Positions 1 to 9,294 of a stretch of 55,380 bases of DNA are shown piece after piece. The stretch spans positions 1 to 55,380 of the forward strand of contig JAFGFN010000011.1 in assembly GCA_016931035.1 (NCBI GenBank). The letters are read 5' to 3'. Source of the stretch: Candidatus Sumerlaeota bacterium (GTDB lineage Bacteria; Sumerlaeota; Sumerlaeia; UBA8349). Numbering within the stretch: the first letter of the stretch is position 1; every line of letters starts with the position of its first letter. Made by a program: the position numbers and the translations under genes. The notes beneath the pieces were generated by a model. That model was not told where the DNA came from and did no database searches. It saw only the letters and a list, made by a program, of their open reading frames with translations.

Positions 1-400
1 CCGTCCAGGCCGTGGCCGTCTCCGGCGCGACGGTCTATGCCGGGGGCAGCTTCACGAGGATCGGCGGGCAAACGCGCAACCATCTCGCCGCGCTGGACGC
101 CGCAACCGGCATCGCTACGGACTGGAATCCCAACGCGAACGGCACCGTCCAGGCCGTGGCCGTCTCCGGCGCGACGGTCTATGTCGGGGGCAGCTTCACG
201 AGTATCGGCGGCCAGACGCGCAACTATCTCGCCGCGCTGGACGCCACCACCGGCCTCGCTACGGACTGGAATCCCAACGTGAACGGCACCGTCCGCGCCA
301 TCGGCGTCTCCGGAACGACGCTCTATGTCGGCGGCGATTTCACGACTGTCGGCGGCGAACGGCGGCCCTACTTCGCGCAGTTCGATATGATGCCTCCCGC
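1..400 (+). repeat. 144-bp in-frame tandem repeat
   Basis: Units begin at 1, 145 and 289 with the shared start CCGTCC. The first two copies are nearly identical at DNA level (most differences are single bases), while the third has diverged. The period of 144 bp equals 48 codons, so copy-number change would keep the frame. It is coding sequence of the propeller protein, not a CRISPR or satellite. Confidence 0.85.
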
Positions 401-428
401 AGTCCGGGACTGGATTCTGTACGAGTAG
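1..428 (+). CDS. Tandem-repeat beta-propeller protein, C-terminal fragment
   Basis: The reading frame is open from the window edge to TAG at 426-428, so only the C-terminal ~140 residues are visible and the true start lies upstream. The fragment consists of near-identical 48-residue units with the core V-x-GG-x-F-T-x-IGGQ-x-R-x-x-(L/F)-A-x-(L/F)-D, typical of delta-60-type beta-propeller repeats in secreted or surface proteins. The last unit is more diverged and ends in a short tail (VRDWILYE), so the propeller closes here. Exported location and any binding role are inferred from the family; signal peptide and partners are outside the window. A strong hairpin terminator follows 26 bp after the stop. 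Confidence 0.75.
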   Translation, partial: VQAVAVSGATVYAGGSFTRIGGQTRNHLAALDAATGIATDWNPNANGTVQAVAVSGATVYVGGSFTSIGGQTRNYLAALDATTGLATDWNPNVNGTVRAIGVSGTTLYVGGDFTTVGGERRPYFAQFDMMPPAVRDWILYE

Positions 429-453
429 CGTCGGGTCCGACGTGACGAAAGCG

Positions 454-532
454 AAGCCCTCCCTGACGGTCAGGCTACCGCACAAGAAGAACGTTCCCGT
501 TTATGCAGTAGCCCGACCGTCAGGGAGGGCTT
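454..532 (+). terminator. Strong intrinsic terminator
   Basis: An 18-bp perfect inverted repeat pairs 454-471 with 515-532 (AAGCCCTCCCTGACGGTC). Pairing extends inward to 478/508 with one mismatch, giving 24 of 25 pairs around a 29-nt loop. On the plus strand the right arm runs into TTTTGTTT. It sits between the plus-strand propeller gene and the end of the minus-strand unit, so it may stop transcription from both sides, though only the plus side has a clear T tract. Confidence 0.8.
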
Positions 533-600
533 TTGTTTCCTAAGCACCCCCGATGCGCGATGCGACAACGGGGCGATGGCCCGACGAGGACGATCAAGCC

Positions 601-726
601 TTAGGCGACAATCAGGCTCTCGCCCGTCATCGCCTCGGGCTGAGGCTGTCCCATGAGGGCAAGAAGGGTGGGCGAGACGTCGCCGAGCGCTCCTCCATCG
701 CGCGGCTCAGCCGCGCGACGATCCAT
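601..726 (-). pseudogene. C-terminal remnant of a second phosphoglycerate mutase (gpmI-like)
   Basis: The minus-strand frame from 726 to TAA at 601-603 encodes 41 residues that include GGALGDVSPTLLALMG and QPQPEAMTGESLI. They align without gaps to the last ~40 residues of the intact GpmI at 7662-9221 (GGKLGDVSPTLLKLMG, LPQPEAMTGQSLI). Nothing upstream resembles the rest of the enzyme: the frame is closed by the TAG that ends the neighbouring membrane-protein gene at 757-759. It carries no active-site motif and cannot be an enzyme. It is most likely the tail of a deleted or replaced gpmI copy. A GGGAGGAG lies just before the ATG, but its spacing is too short for normal initiation. Confidence 0.75.
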
Positions 727-756
727 CTCCTCCCCATTTGGCCTCTTGTCAAGGCG

Positions 757-2166
757 CTAGAGCATCCCGCCCCAATCGTCGCCCTGTTCACGAATCGTCT
801 TGCGCCAGGACTCGGGCGCGTGGCGCTCCATGGCCGCGATGATGCGCTTCTTGGTGGAACGCATCGGGGGTTCGAGGATCGTCACTTTCCCGTCGCGGCT
901 CTCGACGACGAGCGTCTTGGCGACGGCCTTGGCCATCTGGAAACCCCTCTTGCGGAACGGAGAACTGATTCGGTTGACTTGCACGCTCAACAGGCTGTCC
1001 CAGGCGACCTGGCTTTCGCCCGTCATCGAGCGGGAACGCACCCCTTTTTCGTCGATGAATATGCGTTGCGCCGAGGTCGCCGTGGTGAGCAACGCCAGGA
1101 TGGGAACAGCGAACGCGAGGAAGAAGAACGACATGAACAGGATTTCCGGATCGCGCGCGAGCGTATTCACATGGAAGAGTCGAACGAGACCGTAGTCCAC
1201 GACCATGACCATGGCGAGTCCGGCGAAGATCACGGAGACCGTGTCCCAGACGGCCACCCCAACGGGTCCGGCCACGGCGATACCCTCTTGCGCCTTCGTC
1301 CTATACAGAGGAATCAGCGCCAGAAGTCCGGCGAGAAGCGCCAGCGTACCGACCGTGTAGCGCACGATGCGAGCTACGGGCACTTCGATGCGCTTGTCTT
1401 CGAAATCGAACCCGATCTCTCCTTCAAACACGCGGCCGTCGAGCACAAAGCGCATGTGCGAAGATTCAGACTCCGCATCGCCGAAGCTTCGCGCCAATCG
1501 TCGCCAAGTCCCTACCGGGACGCCGCTATCCTCGTGCATGCCGTTGCCGCGGCGATCCGACTGGGCCTCGACGCTCACTAGGAGATCGGGAACGTTTTCT
1601 CGAGCGACCGCGTCGCGAAGGTCGATATCCCCGGATGCATCGACCAACGCCAAGGGCGAGCGGACAACGGCCACGATAGGCGCCCGGTCGTCGATGGAGG
1701 GGTCTCCTGTTTCAACGCCGCCGAGTTTCTTTTCCACAAGAAACAGATGCCTCTCGTATTCAAGGCGTAGCCGGCCGGAGTCGTCTTTGTCGTATCGTTT
1801 AAGAAACGAACGCCAGACTCCACCTTCTATCTGCACAAGCATATCCGGCGCCCACCGTCTCTCCCGCGAGAGAAACAAGCCGTACGGGCCCATCTCCCGC
1901 ACGGCCGAATCGGGGCGTACGGCGTCCAGCATCTCCTCGATAGTCTTCTTCAATTCAGGACATTCAGCCAAGTCGTCTTTCGAGATTGCCGTATAGAGGT
2001 CGTGCAACGAAGCGCCCCGCGGCCCTTGCGCTACTCCCCGCAGATTCAGTTCTACGGTCTCCCGCTCCGACGGAACGGTTCGGTAATCGTGAAAGGGGAC
2101 GGCCAGAGCGACTATGCCCAGGGGAAGACAGATGAGCAGGACGAATCGGAACAGTAGCGCTTTCAT
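757..2166 (-). CDS. Uncharacterised membrane protein with periplasmic domain
   Basis: 469 residues of unknown function. Residues ~1-23 form a hydrophobic signal or anchor segment, followed by a ~230-residue soluble, probably extracytoplasmic region. Three to four membrane segments lie around 268-290, 300-330 and 345-365. A C-terminal ~100-residue cytoplasmic tail (IFIDEKGVRSRS, then WDSLLSVQV, then KTLVVESRDGKVTIL) resembles small bacterial PH-like domains. That resemblance is inference from pattern only. The start is supported by AAGGGA eight bases upstream. It is the last full gene of a four-gene minus-strand run from 7444, separated by 93 bp from the gene before it. Confidence 0.7.
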   Translation of the reverse strand: MKALLFRFVLLICLPLGIVALAVPFHDYRTVPSERETVELNLRGVAQGPRGASLHDLYTAISKDDLAECPELKKTIEEMLDAVRPDSAVREMGPYGLFLSRERRWAPDMLVQIEGGVWRSFLKRYDKDDSGRLRLEYERHLFLVEKKLGGVETGDPSIDDRAPIVAVVRSPLALVDASGDIDLRDAVARENVPDLLVSVEAQSDRRGNGMHEDSGVPVGTWRRLARSFGDAESESSHMRFVLDGRVFEGEIGFDFEDKRIEVPVARIVRYTVGTLALLAGLLALIPLYRTKAQEGIAVAGPVGVAVWDTVSVIFAGLAMVMVVDYGLVRLFHVNTLARDPEILFMSFFFLAFAVPILALLTTATSAQRIFIDEKGVRSRSMTGESQVAWDSLLSVQVNRISSPFRKRGFQMAKAVAKTLVVESRDGKVTILEPPMRSTKKRIIAAMERHAPESWRKTIREQGDDWGGML

Positions 2167-2259
2167 GCCAAGAATCCCTTGCGGCGACTTGAGGTTAGGT
2201 GGCCATATCGTTCACGCCGTATGGACCCCATGTTCGAACGAGACAATGGCTCGATTCGC

Positions 2260-3822
2260 TCAGACGCCGCCCTGAATGCCGACCCAAACACGAACGAACC
2301 GGCCCGGTTGGGCGGCGAACGACTTGCTTCCGCCATAGGAGGAACCGTTTCCATCGCCCGCCACGTGTCGAATCGCGTAAGAACCTCGTTCGACCGCGAT
2401 GCATCCGCCGCTCGTCTCGGGGGCGATTTCTCTCCCCTCTCCGATCGGCCGGCCGTTCTTGTCGAGCGTCTGGAGCGTCAAACCTCCCAAGGAGGAGAGG
2501 ATTCGCAGTTCCAGAAGCGGCGAAGCGTTTTGCCAAAAGCACAACGGCTGAAGGAGACATCGGCCGTCCGGAGGGGCTTGCATCCGCGCCAGGGCGCTCT
2601 CGATGTCTTCGTTTGCGACTTCCAGCGTTGGACTCGTATCCGAATCGAGCGATGCGAAATAGAGAAGGGCTTGTTGGGTACAGACGTCGTCCCAAAGGTC
2701 CGGCCGGCTCTCCCAGCGGCGAATCACCTCGGCGGGGCCTATCTGCATCCGGCCTTTTCGAGCCTGGAACAACGCGGCCGAGACGAGCCAGGGATCGGGA
2801 CTCTGGATCGCGGCGGCGGCTTCGGATCCGAGAATCTGGAGGTGAAAGTAACGCGCCGGAGGAAGATCGTCATCGACGTCGACAACGCTTCTCAGAACGT
2901 CGGGCTGCATCAGGGCGCGCTCGTAGAGAACCCGGAAGTCGCGAATGCTCAGAGCGTCTTGGCCCGATTTGGCGGGATCGAGAGGCGTGCCTTCCGTTAC
3001 GGCTTCGAGAATCTCCATCTTCTTGCGGTCGAGCGTGTCGTAGTAGGCCTGGACCGGCGCCTCGACGCCATAGGCCTCGGAGAGTCTGCGGAGCGCTTCG
3101 GCGAGATGGCCGCTCTTCTCGAGTTCGAGCGCCTCTTCGAGAGGCACAGCATGATCGGGTATCGTCGTTGTGGTGAGGAAATCCGAGGAGGACGACGGCG
3201 GAGACTCGGCTTCATCCGACTCGTCAATCGCTACGCTCTTGAAGGGTTTTTCGATCAAGCACGCCGAGACCCAGGGAGCCGTCTTCTTTCCGCGAGGGAT
3301 CGCCCGCGAGAACGCTTCGTAGAGGCCGGGCGGCAGATCGCCACTCAGCCTCACGACCCAAGTCGTGTGCCACACGCCGTCGGAGTGCTTCGCCTCGGTT
3401 CCTGCGAGCAACGCTCCGCTGGGGGCGGCGAGTTCTTCGAATTGCCCGGCGAACTCGTGTGGTCCTACGGACTTCTCGTCGATCTGTCCGCGCTCATCCT
3501 GCAGGAAGACACCAAACTTGCCTGGGGGAATCGGGTCGCAGATAGATGAGGGGTTGAACATGGCGCGAAAGACTTCGTCGCCTTCGGTGTTGCGGACCGA
3601 TAGTGCTACTCGCCTCAGACTGCGAAAGGGTTCGAGCGCGGGCGACTCGGTGGCGAGAGAGAAGGTGGTCGATTCGGAATTGCCGTCGGACGGCAAGACG
3701 AATCTCATCTGGCCCGAGGCATGGGCCGACAATTCGCCCTCTTGTGCGTGCGCCGGTGCGGATGCCAAGACTGTAGCCAGAGACATGAAACATACGCTGA
3801 TCCATCGACCAGTCGATTCCAT
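2260..3822 (-). CDS. Uncharacterised exported protein
   Basis: 520 residues. The N-terminus has a clear Sec signal peptide (hydrophobic core MSLATVLASAP, likely cleavage after AHA near residue 26). The middle contains a possible helical repeat around 225-260 (LEEALELEKSGHLAEALRRLSEAYG), suggestive of one TPR-like unit. The C-terminal ~80 residues are predicted beta-rich (LELRILSSLGGLTLQTL). No catalytic motif was recognised. It follows the 3840-4829 gene by 17 bp, so the two are probably co-transcribed and may act together in the envelope. Other in-frame starts exist, but this one keeps the signal peptide intact. Confidence 0.7.
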   Translation of the reverse strand: MESTGRWISVCFMSLATVLASAPAHAQEGELSAHASGQMRFVLPSDGNSESTTFSLATESPALEPFRSLRRVALSVRNTEGDEVFRAMFNPSSICDPIPPGKFGVFLQDERGQIDEKSVGPHEFAGQFEELAAPSGALLAGTEAKHSDGVWHTTWVVRLSGDLPPGLYEAFSRAIPRGKKTAPWVSACLIEKPFKSVAIDESDEAESPPSSSSDFLTTTTIPDHAVPLEEALELEKSGHLAEALRRLSEAYGVEAPVQAYYDTLDRKKMEILEAVTEGTPLDPAKSGQDALSIRDFRVLYERALMQPDVLRSVVDVDDDLPPARYFHLQILGSEAAAAIQSPDPWLVSAALFQARKGRMQIGPAEVIRRWESRPDLWDDVCTQQALLYFASLDSDTSPTLEVANEDIESALARMQAPPDGRCLLQPLCFWQNASPLLELRILSSLGGLTLQTLDKNGRPIGEGREIAPETSGGCIAVERGSYAIRHVAGDGNGSSYGGSKSFAAQPGRFVRVWVGIQGGV

Positions 3823-3839
3823 CGTCGTCCTCCCACCTG

Positions 3840-4829
3840 TTAGGGATTGTTGCGGCGTTTCAGCAGTTCCTCGTACAAGCGTTTCGCGGCGAAGTACTCG
3901 TCCTGCGCCCGTTTCAGTTCGTCGGGCGCCTTAATCGGCGTCTTGGAAACGACGCTCGCCAGCCGGTTGTACAGGGCCGTGAAGGTCTGATAGGCCTCGC
4001 GATCTCCGTCCCTCTCGTATTTGTCCTTCGCGTCGTGGTACTCGGACGAAACGCTCGCGATCTCCGGCGGATCGGTGATTCGGACTTCGAGCGCCAGTTG
4101 CGTCAACCGTTCATAGGCCGCGATGTACTCCTTGTAGACGGCATCGAAATCCATCGACGGATCGATGGTCGCCGCCGGTTCCGCAATGGCCGGAGGTTGC
4201 TCAACGGCCGGAGGCTGCGCGGGGGATTCCGGTATCGGCGTCGGGGCCGGCACGTTCGTCCCGCCGCCCGAATGCGGGGAGCTGCCACCCTGGGGCTCTG
4301 TCTTTGGCTCCGCCTGGTACTTCGCTTCGAGTTCCTGAGCGCTGCGACTGAGGATATCCATCTGTATGGCGGCATCGTATTGCGAACGGGGCATCACGCG
4401 CAGAATGCGCCACATGCCGCCGACCTTCTTGACCAGGAAAACCAAGTCCTGAGACGTGCGGTAGCTGTCCGTCCGGTCGTCGTTGAACACTTGGGCCTCG
4501 GCATGCACGAAGGCCGCGGCCAAGGTTCGGTCGGGGTGCACGGACACCTTGGAGACCTTGCTTTGGCTCACGGCGGTGTCGGTCGCCTCGAACATCATCC
4601 GCATCGTTTCCAGGCGCCGGTTGCGATCCTCGTCGTTCTGGAAAACATGCAACGACGCTAGGCCCTCCACGTCCTCGTTTTGGACCGCCGCATAGTAGAT
4701 CGGCGCCAGACCGGCGATCATTTCCGCGTCGAGATCGGGCACCTGGGCCGGTGCGGCGCTCGCCAGGCCGACGAGTAGGGCCGAGAGCGCAACGGCCTGT
4801 TTTCTCAGAGAACATGCGATTCGTTTCAT
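3840..4829 (-). CDS. Exported NTF2-like domain protein with helical C-terminus
   Basis: 329 residues. A Sec signal peptide (ALSALLVGLASAAPAQ) ends near residue 28. Residues ~35-150 have the pattern of an NTF2-like/SnoaL-type fold: helix-rich start, then strands ending in VFLVKKVGGMWRILRVM. A Pro-rich linker (~170-215) leads to a charged helical region (~220-329) likely to form a coiled coil. No enzymatic residues can be assigned. It lies 11 bp after the stop of the 867-residue gene and 17 bp before the next, so it is an internal gene of the envelope-protein run. Confidence 0.65.
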   Translation of the reverse strand: MKRIACSLRKQAVALSALLVGLASAAPAQVPDLDAEMIAGLAPIYYAAVQNEDVEGLASLHVFQNDEDRNRRLETMRMMFEATDTAVSQSKVSKVSVHPDRTLAAAFVHAEAQVFNDDRTDSYRTSQDLVFLVKKVGGMWRILRVMPRSQYDAAIQMDILSRSAQELEAKYQAEPKTEPQGGSSPHSGGGTNVPAPTPIPESPAQPPAVEQPPAIAEPAATIDPSMDFDAVYKEYIAAYERLTQLALEVRITDPPEIASVSSEYHDAKDKYERDGDREAYQTFTALYNRLASVVSKTPIKAPDELKRAQDEYFAAKRLYEELLKRRNNP

Positions 4830-4840
4830 TCGCCTATCCC

Positions 4841-7444
4841 TTATTCCGCTTCCGGCTTCGTGACCTTCACCATGGCCTGCGTGGTTTTCGTCACCTCGTT
4901 GCCCTCGCTATCGCGTACGACGATCAGAATGGGTTCGTACACGAACGACTCGTAACTCTTGCACAACTCGTCGTACTTCGCCACGCGATCGTTCTGGTAT
5001 TTCCCGTAGGCGTACAAACCTTTCAGCACCTGCCAACCCACATGCACTTGCCAAGTCGCGGAGTAGCTCCAGAACATCGCGCAGTCGGTAAAACCGACCC
5101 AGAAGTCGGCGCCGGTCGTGACCGTTTCGTTCACCTCGGCAAAATCCTCGCCCAGCTCGAATCGCCCGATTCTTTGGAGAAGTTTCTCGTTTCCGGCCGC
5201 CTGCACGACCGTCAGGATGAGTTCGCCGTGACTGATAGCGCCGGCCACGATGCCGGGAGCGCTTTTCAAGTGCGAATTCTCCTTGAGGAAACTCATGATC
5301 TTCGGTCCGACCTTGGGATTGTTCTTTACGAACGTGTCCAGGTTCCCTAGGGCGGCCTTGGTGTACTTCCCCGCCGAATAGTAGTGCGGAGCGTTCGGAG
5401 CCACACTCGACATCTTTTCGATGAAATCGGGGTAGGTCATGGTCTCGCCCGCCAGATAGGTAAGCGATTGTTCCAACTGGCTCGAATCGACCCCCGAGGC
5501 TTCCAGGTATTCGGTCAGGTTCATCATGCGTTTGTTCGGCTTGAACGCGAAGGTGACGACAACGTTCGTCGGCCACGCCCCATCGGGATCGAAACAAGCG
5601 AAAGGAACGCCGAACGATTCTTCCATTTGCCGCGTATCCGGATTGTAGAAGAAGACGTCGCCGTTGCCTTTGACCGAGACGTCCAGCGATCTCGCTTCAT
5701 TCCAGTCGGCGATTTGCACCCGAAACGTCTTCGAGAGATCTACTTCGCCGTCGTCGAGAACGAACTTCGGCGCTTCGACCTTTACGATAGGGATAGGGCT
5801 GGGGATGATGTACTCGACGTCGCCCTCGAACGTCTCCTTGGTCGCCGGGTCGATATACTTGAGGTGAAGTCGTCCCAGAACGGGGAACTCCTTTTCGGGA
5901 TCGAATTGGGATTCGGCGGACGGGCGGCCCACTCTGGGCGGGACGAGTGTGAACTGCCCCCGGCCGTCCGAGACTTTCGCGAGGTTCGAGGGCCCGCCGC
6001 GCCAGTCCACATAGTCGATTTTGCGCTCTCCTTTGAAGAAACCCGTCTGCGCGGTGAAGATTTCTCCGCTGATGAGCGGCACGCGGTCGATCCGGATATC
6101 CTCGAGCCAGACCGTCGCCGGAACCTCGACGTTGGGCAGAATCGCCGCGTGGCCGCCGAACGCCGACGTCTCGAAATGGACGGGACGATACTCCATCCTC
6201 GCCGTCAGGCGCGACGAAGGCGAGAGCGCGAAGTTGCGTTCCTCTCGGTAGTCGGGCCGCTTCGGATTCTTGAGAAAAGGAGTCGCGGAGATTTCGAAGC
6301 GTCCCTCGGCGTCGGTTGTCACGGTCGCGACATCGCCGCCCCATAAATCCATCGTCACCTCGGCGCCCGGTATCGGCTCGCCGCAGTGAACCACCCCGTG
6401 AATCGTCACCACGTTCGGCATTTCCGCATAGGGAAAGGTGTACGTTTGGGAGTCCGTCATGTACCCGATGGCGTGGGCCCGCACGGTCGTCGTGAACGAA
6501 CGGTCGAGGAAGTACTCGGCATTGCTTTCGCTGTAGGGTTCGCCCGTGCCCCTCCCGTCGAGTTCTATAAAGAACCCTCCGCCTTCGGCCTTGAGCGTCT
6601 TCTTCTTGGAACCGCACTGCAGGGTCACGCGCGCGCCGTCGATCCCGTATTTCGAGACGGAATCGCGCACGATTCCGCCTACCCGGGCGAACATCGGCTC
6701 CTCGGTGTCGGGCCGGTCGATCCGCACGGTTTTCGGGGCGTAGTCGTCGGCTTCCATCGTGATGACGATCGGGCGCGGCTGGGCAATCTTGAGGTCCACA
6801 CCCGCGCGCGCGAAGGCCTCTCCAGGCCCACCCCAAGGATACCCGATGCCGTAGCGCCCCTCGTCGATCGACCGGCCGGTGCGCCAGACCGTCGAGCCGT
6901 CGCCCAACGTGACGGTCGCGCCCACGATCCCTTGGCCGTCTTGATCCACTACCCGGCCGTTGATCGCCACAACGCCCGGCTTTTGCGGAACGGTCGTCCG
7001 GATCGTGCTCCGAACGGGCGGGGAGCCCGCCACCTGGGCCGATACCACCACCGTAATCGGTTCTTCGACAACGTCCGTCACGCCGCCGGCGTCGCCCGTA
7101 TCGTCGGTCCAATCGACTTCCGTCACCTTCTGAGGTTGGGTTCCTCCTCCGCTCGGCTTCCCATCGTAGCCGTCGGGATACTTGCCGTAGAGTTTCTTGT
7201 AGTCCTCGCAGTATTCGTTGCGGTAGATCGCCCGCGCCTTCTCCATTTCGCCGGCCTGAATCGCCTGTTGATAGCGATTCATCTCTGCGTCCATCTTTTG
7301 GCGAAGCCGGGCCGCGGAATGGTCGTTAACGACAGTCGGGTCGCTCGTGGATTGGCAGAAGGCCGGCGGACAAGGGGCCAGCGCCGCCCCCAGGATCAGA
7401 ATGGTCGTCGAATACAGAACATAGCGTGTGACAATGGAATTCAT
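4841..7444 (-). CDS. Exported protein with carboxypeptidase-regulatory-like Ig domains
   Basis: 867 residues. A signal peptide (LILGAALAPCPPAFCQ) is followed by a short helical stretch and then three beta-sandwich repeats of the carboxypeptidase-regulatory type. These lie at ~155-240 (INGRVVDQDGQGIVGATVTL), ~255-330 (VGGIVRDSVSKYGIDGARVTL) and ~345-430 (IHGVVHCGEPIPGAEVTM). The remaining ~430 residues are a mixed domain followed by a helical region and a strand-rich end (PILIVVRDSEGNEV). It is the first gene of the four-gene minus-strand run, and CGGAGA precedes the ATG. A surface or periplasmic structural role is likely; no substrate can be inferred. Confidence 0.75.
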   Translation of the reverse strand: MNSIVTRYVLYSTTILILGAALAPCPPAFCQSTSDPTVVNDHSAARLRQKMDAEMNRYQQAIQAGEMEKARAIYRNEYCEDYKKLYGKYPDGYDGKPSGGGTQPQKVTEVDWTDDTGDAGGVTDVVEEPITVVVSAQVAGSPPVRSTIRTTVPQKPGVVAINGRVVDQDGQGIVGATVTLGDGSTVWRTGRSIDEGRYGIGYPWGGPGEAFARAGVDLKIAQPRPIVITMEADDYAPKTVRIDRPDTEEPMFARVGGIVRDSVSKYGIDGARVTLQCGSKKKTLKAEGGGFFIELDGRGTGEPYSESNAEYFLDRSFTTTVRAHAIGYMTDSQTYTFPYAEMPNVVTIHGVVHCGEPIPGAEVTMDLWGGDVATVTTDAEGRFEISATPFLKNPKRPDYREERNFALSPSSRLTARMEYRPVHFETSAFGGHAAILPNVEVPATVWLEDIRIDRVPLISGEIFTAQTGFFKGERKIDYVDWRGGPSNLAKVSDGRGQFTLVPPRVGRPSAESQFDPEKEFPVLGRLHLKYIDPATKETFEGDVEYIIPSPIPIVKVEAPKFVLDDGEVDLSKTFRVQIADWNEARSLDVSVKGNGDVFFYNPDTRQMEESFGVPFACFDPDGAWPTNVVVTFAFKPNKRMMNLTEYLEASGVDSSQLEQSLTYLAGETMTYPDFIEKMSSVAPNAPHYYSAGKYTKAALGNLDTFVKNNPKVGPKIMSFLKENSHLKSAPGIVAGAISHGELILTVVQAAGNEKLLQRIGRFELGEDFAEVNETVTTGADFWVGFTDCAMFWSYSATWQVHVGWQVLKGLYAYGKYQNDRVAKYDELCKSYESFVYEPILIVVRDSEGNEVTKTTQAMVKVTKPEAE

Positions 7445-7661
7445 GGATTCTCTCCGTAAGGATCGCGGCCGCTCGATGGGGCAGACTCACGCCACGATAG
7501 CGGATAGACCGATTGGAGAAACGAGAAGACTACACTTGGAAGCCTTCGCCTGTCGGGCCGATCTGTATCTTGTCTCATCGGCAATGGGACGGGTGTTCTG
7601 AATCGGACTTATCCGAAATCGCGTGGCTCGCCGCGGGCGGAATCGTACAAGTCCCCCAGCC

Positions 7662-9221
7662 TCAATGCTCAATGAGGCTCTGGCCCGTCATCGCTTCGGG
7701 TTGGGGAAGTCCCATCAACTTCAGCAGCGTCGGCGAAACGTCGCCCAGCTTCCCACCCTCGCGCAGCTTCGCCGCACGGTAACGTTCGTCCACCAGGACG
7801 CAAGGCGTCGGGGCGGTCGAATGCTGGGTGTCGGGGCAGTTTTCTTCGAAATTCCACATGCGTTCACAATTGCCGTGGTCGGCGGTAACGATGGCCGATC
7901 CGCCGGTCTCGAGGATCGCGCCGATGACGCGCGTCAGGGCCGCGTCGACCGCCTCGGCGGCCTGGACGGCGGCTTCCATGATGCCGGTGTGGCCCACCAT
8001 GTCGCCGTTGGCGAAATTGCAGACGATCAGGTCGAATTCGCCCGACCGGATCGCGGGTTCGAGGTTGTCGGCCACCTCGGGCAGACTCATCTCGGGCTTG
8101 AGGTCGAACGTGGCCACGTCGGCCGAGGGAACGAAGATGCGGCTTTCGCCGGGAAACTCTTCTTCCCTGCCGCCGGAGAAGAAATAGGTGGCGTGAGCGA
8201 ATTTCGTCTTCTCCGCGATGCGAAGCTGCTTGAGACCGAGCCCCGAGACGTATTCGCCCAGCGTCTCGGTTACGTTCTCGGGCGGAAACGCGATCGCGGC
8301 GTTCATGCCGTCTTCGTAGTGCATCATCGTGGTCAGGTCGATCCTGAGCGAGTCGTCGCGCCTGAAAGAATCGAACTTCGCGTCGCACAGGGCGTGGCTG
8401 AGCTGGCGCGCGCGGTCGGGCCGGAAGTTGAAGAAGATGACTTGGTCGCCGCTCCGGATCGTGGCGATCGGTTTGCCCGAGGCATCGCGCACCAATGTGG
8501 GTTTGATGAACTCGTCGTTCTCGTCGCGGTCGTAACCCTTCTGCACGGCGTCGGCGCCCGACGAAGCTGAAAACTCGCTCTCGCCCCGCGCCATCGCATC
8601 GTACGCTTTCTGCGTGCGGTCCCAGTGCTGTTCGCGGTCCATCGCCCAGTAGCGACCTGAGACGTAGGCAATGCGGCCCAGGTCCTCGTCTCGGAGCGTT
8701 TTCTCCAGGACCTCGACGTAGCCCAGGCCGCTGCGGGGGGGCGTGTCGCGTCCGTCGAGGAACGCATGGAAGATGACGCGCTCGGACGGCACACCCAGTT
8801 TCTTGGCCAGGCGCAGAAGGGCGAAATAGTGGCGGTCCATCGAGTGGACGCCGCCGTCGCTCACGAGCCCCATGAGGTGGAGCTGCTTCCCCGAGTCGCG
8901 GGCCTTCTCGGTCGCGGCGCAGAGGACCGCGTTGCCCGCCAGGCCGTCCTTCTCGATCTCGACGTCGATGCGCATGATACCCTGCCACACGGTGCGGCCC
9001 GCGCCGAGATTGAGGTGTCCGACCTCGGAATTGCCCATGATGCCGTCGGGCAGGCCGACGGCGCGGCCGCTGGTCTGGACCAGCGTATTGGGCCAAGTTT
9101 CGAGCATCTTGTCCCAATAGGGGGTGCGGGCCATCGCGATGGCGTTTTTCTCGCGCGGGTAGTCGTCGGGTGCCTTGCCCCAGCCGTCGAGAATCAGAAG
9201 CAGGGTCGTCTTAGGGGACAT
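7662..9221 (-). CDS. gpmI: 2,3-bisphosphoglycerate-independent phosphoglycerate mutase
   Basis: 519 residues, normal length for iPGM. It interconverts 3- and 2-phosphoglycerate in glycolysis, with Mn2+ and a phosphoserine intermediate. Visible signatures are LILDGWG at the N-terminus, the catalytic serine in GNSEVGHLNLGAGR, LDGRDTPP, FNFRPDRARQL and the C-terminal metal site TADHGNCERM. The ATG at 9221 is chosen over an upstream in-frame ATG at 9263 because AAGGAG lies nine bases before it and MSPKTTLLLILDGWG is the usual N-terminus. A well-formed sigma70 promoter lies at 9295-9323. A degenerate copy of its last 41 codons exists at 601-726. Confidence 0.97.
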   Translation of the reverse strand: MSPKTTLLLILDGWGKAPDDYPREKNAIAMARTPYWDKMLETWPNTLVQTSGRAVGLPDGIMGNSEVGHLNLGAGRTVWQGIMRIDVEIEKDGLAGNAVLCAATEKARDSGKQLHLMGLVSDGGVHSMDRHYFALLRLAKKLGVPSERVIFHAFLDGRDTPPRSGLGYVEVLEKTLRDEDLGRIAYVSGRYWAMDREQHWDRTQKAYDAMARGESEFSASSGADAVQKGYDRDENDEFIKPTLVRDASGKPIATIRSGDQVIFFNFRPDRARQLSHALCDAKFDSFRRDDSLRIDLTTMMHYEDGMNAAIAFPPENVTETLGEYVSGLGLKQLRIAEKTKFAHATYFFSGGREEEFPGESRIFVPSADVATFDLKPEMSLPEVADNLEPAIRSGEFDLIVCNFANGDMVGHTGIMEAAVQAAEAVDAALTRVIGAILETGGSAIVTADHGNCERMWNFEENCPDTQHSTAPTPCVLVDERYRAAKLREGGKLGDVSPTLLKLMGLPQPEAMTGQSLIEH

Positions 9222-9294
9222 GCGGTCGGACTCCTTAGGACGCTGCGCCAAGGGCGAAGACAACAGGCCTCAGGCGCGGTTTGGGTATCGATGT

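Noticed and set aside
1-428. Regular repeats suggesting a CRISPR array
   Set aside because: The 144-bp units are contiguous, coding and lack unique spacers.
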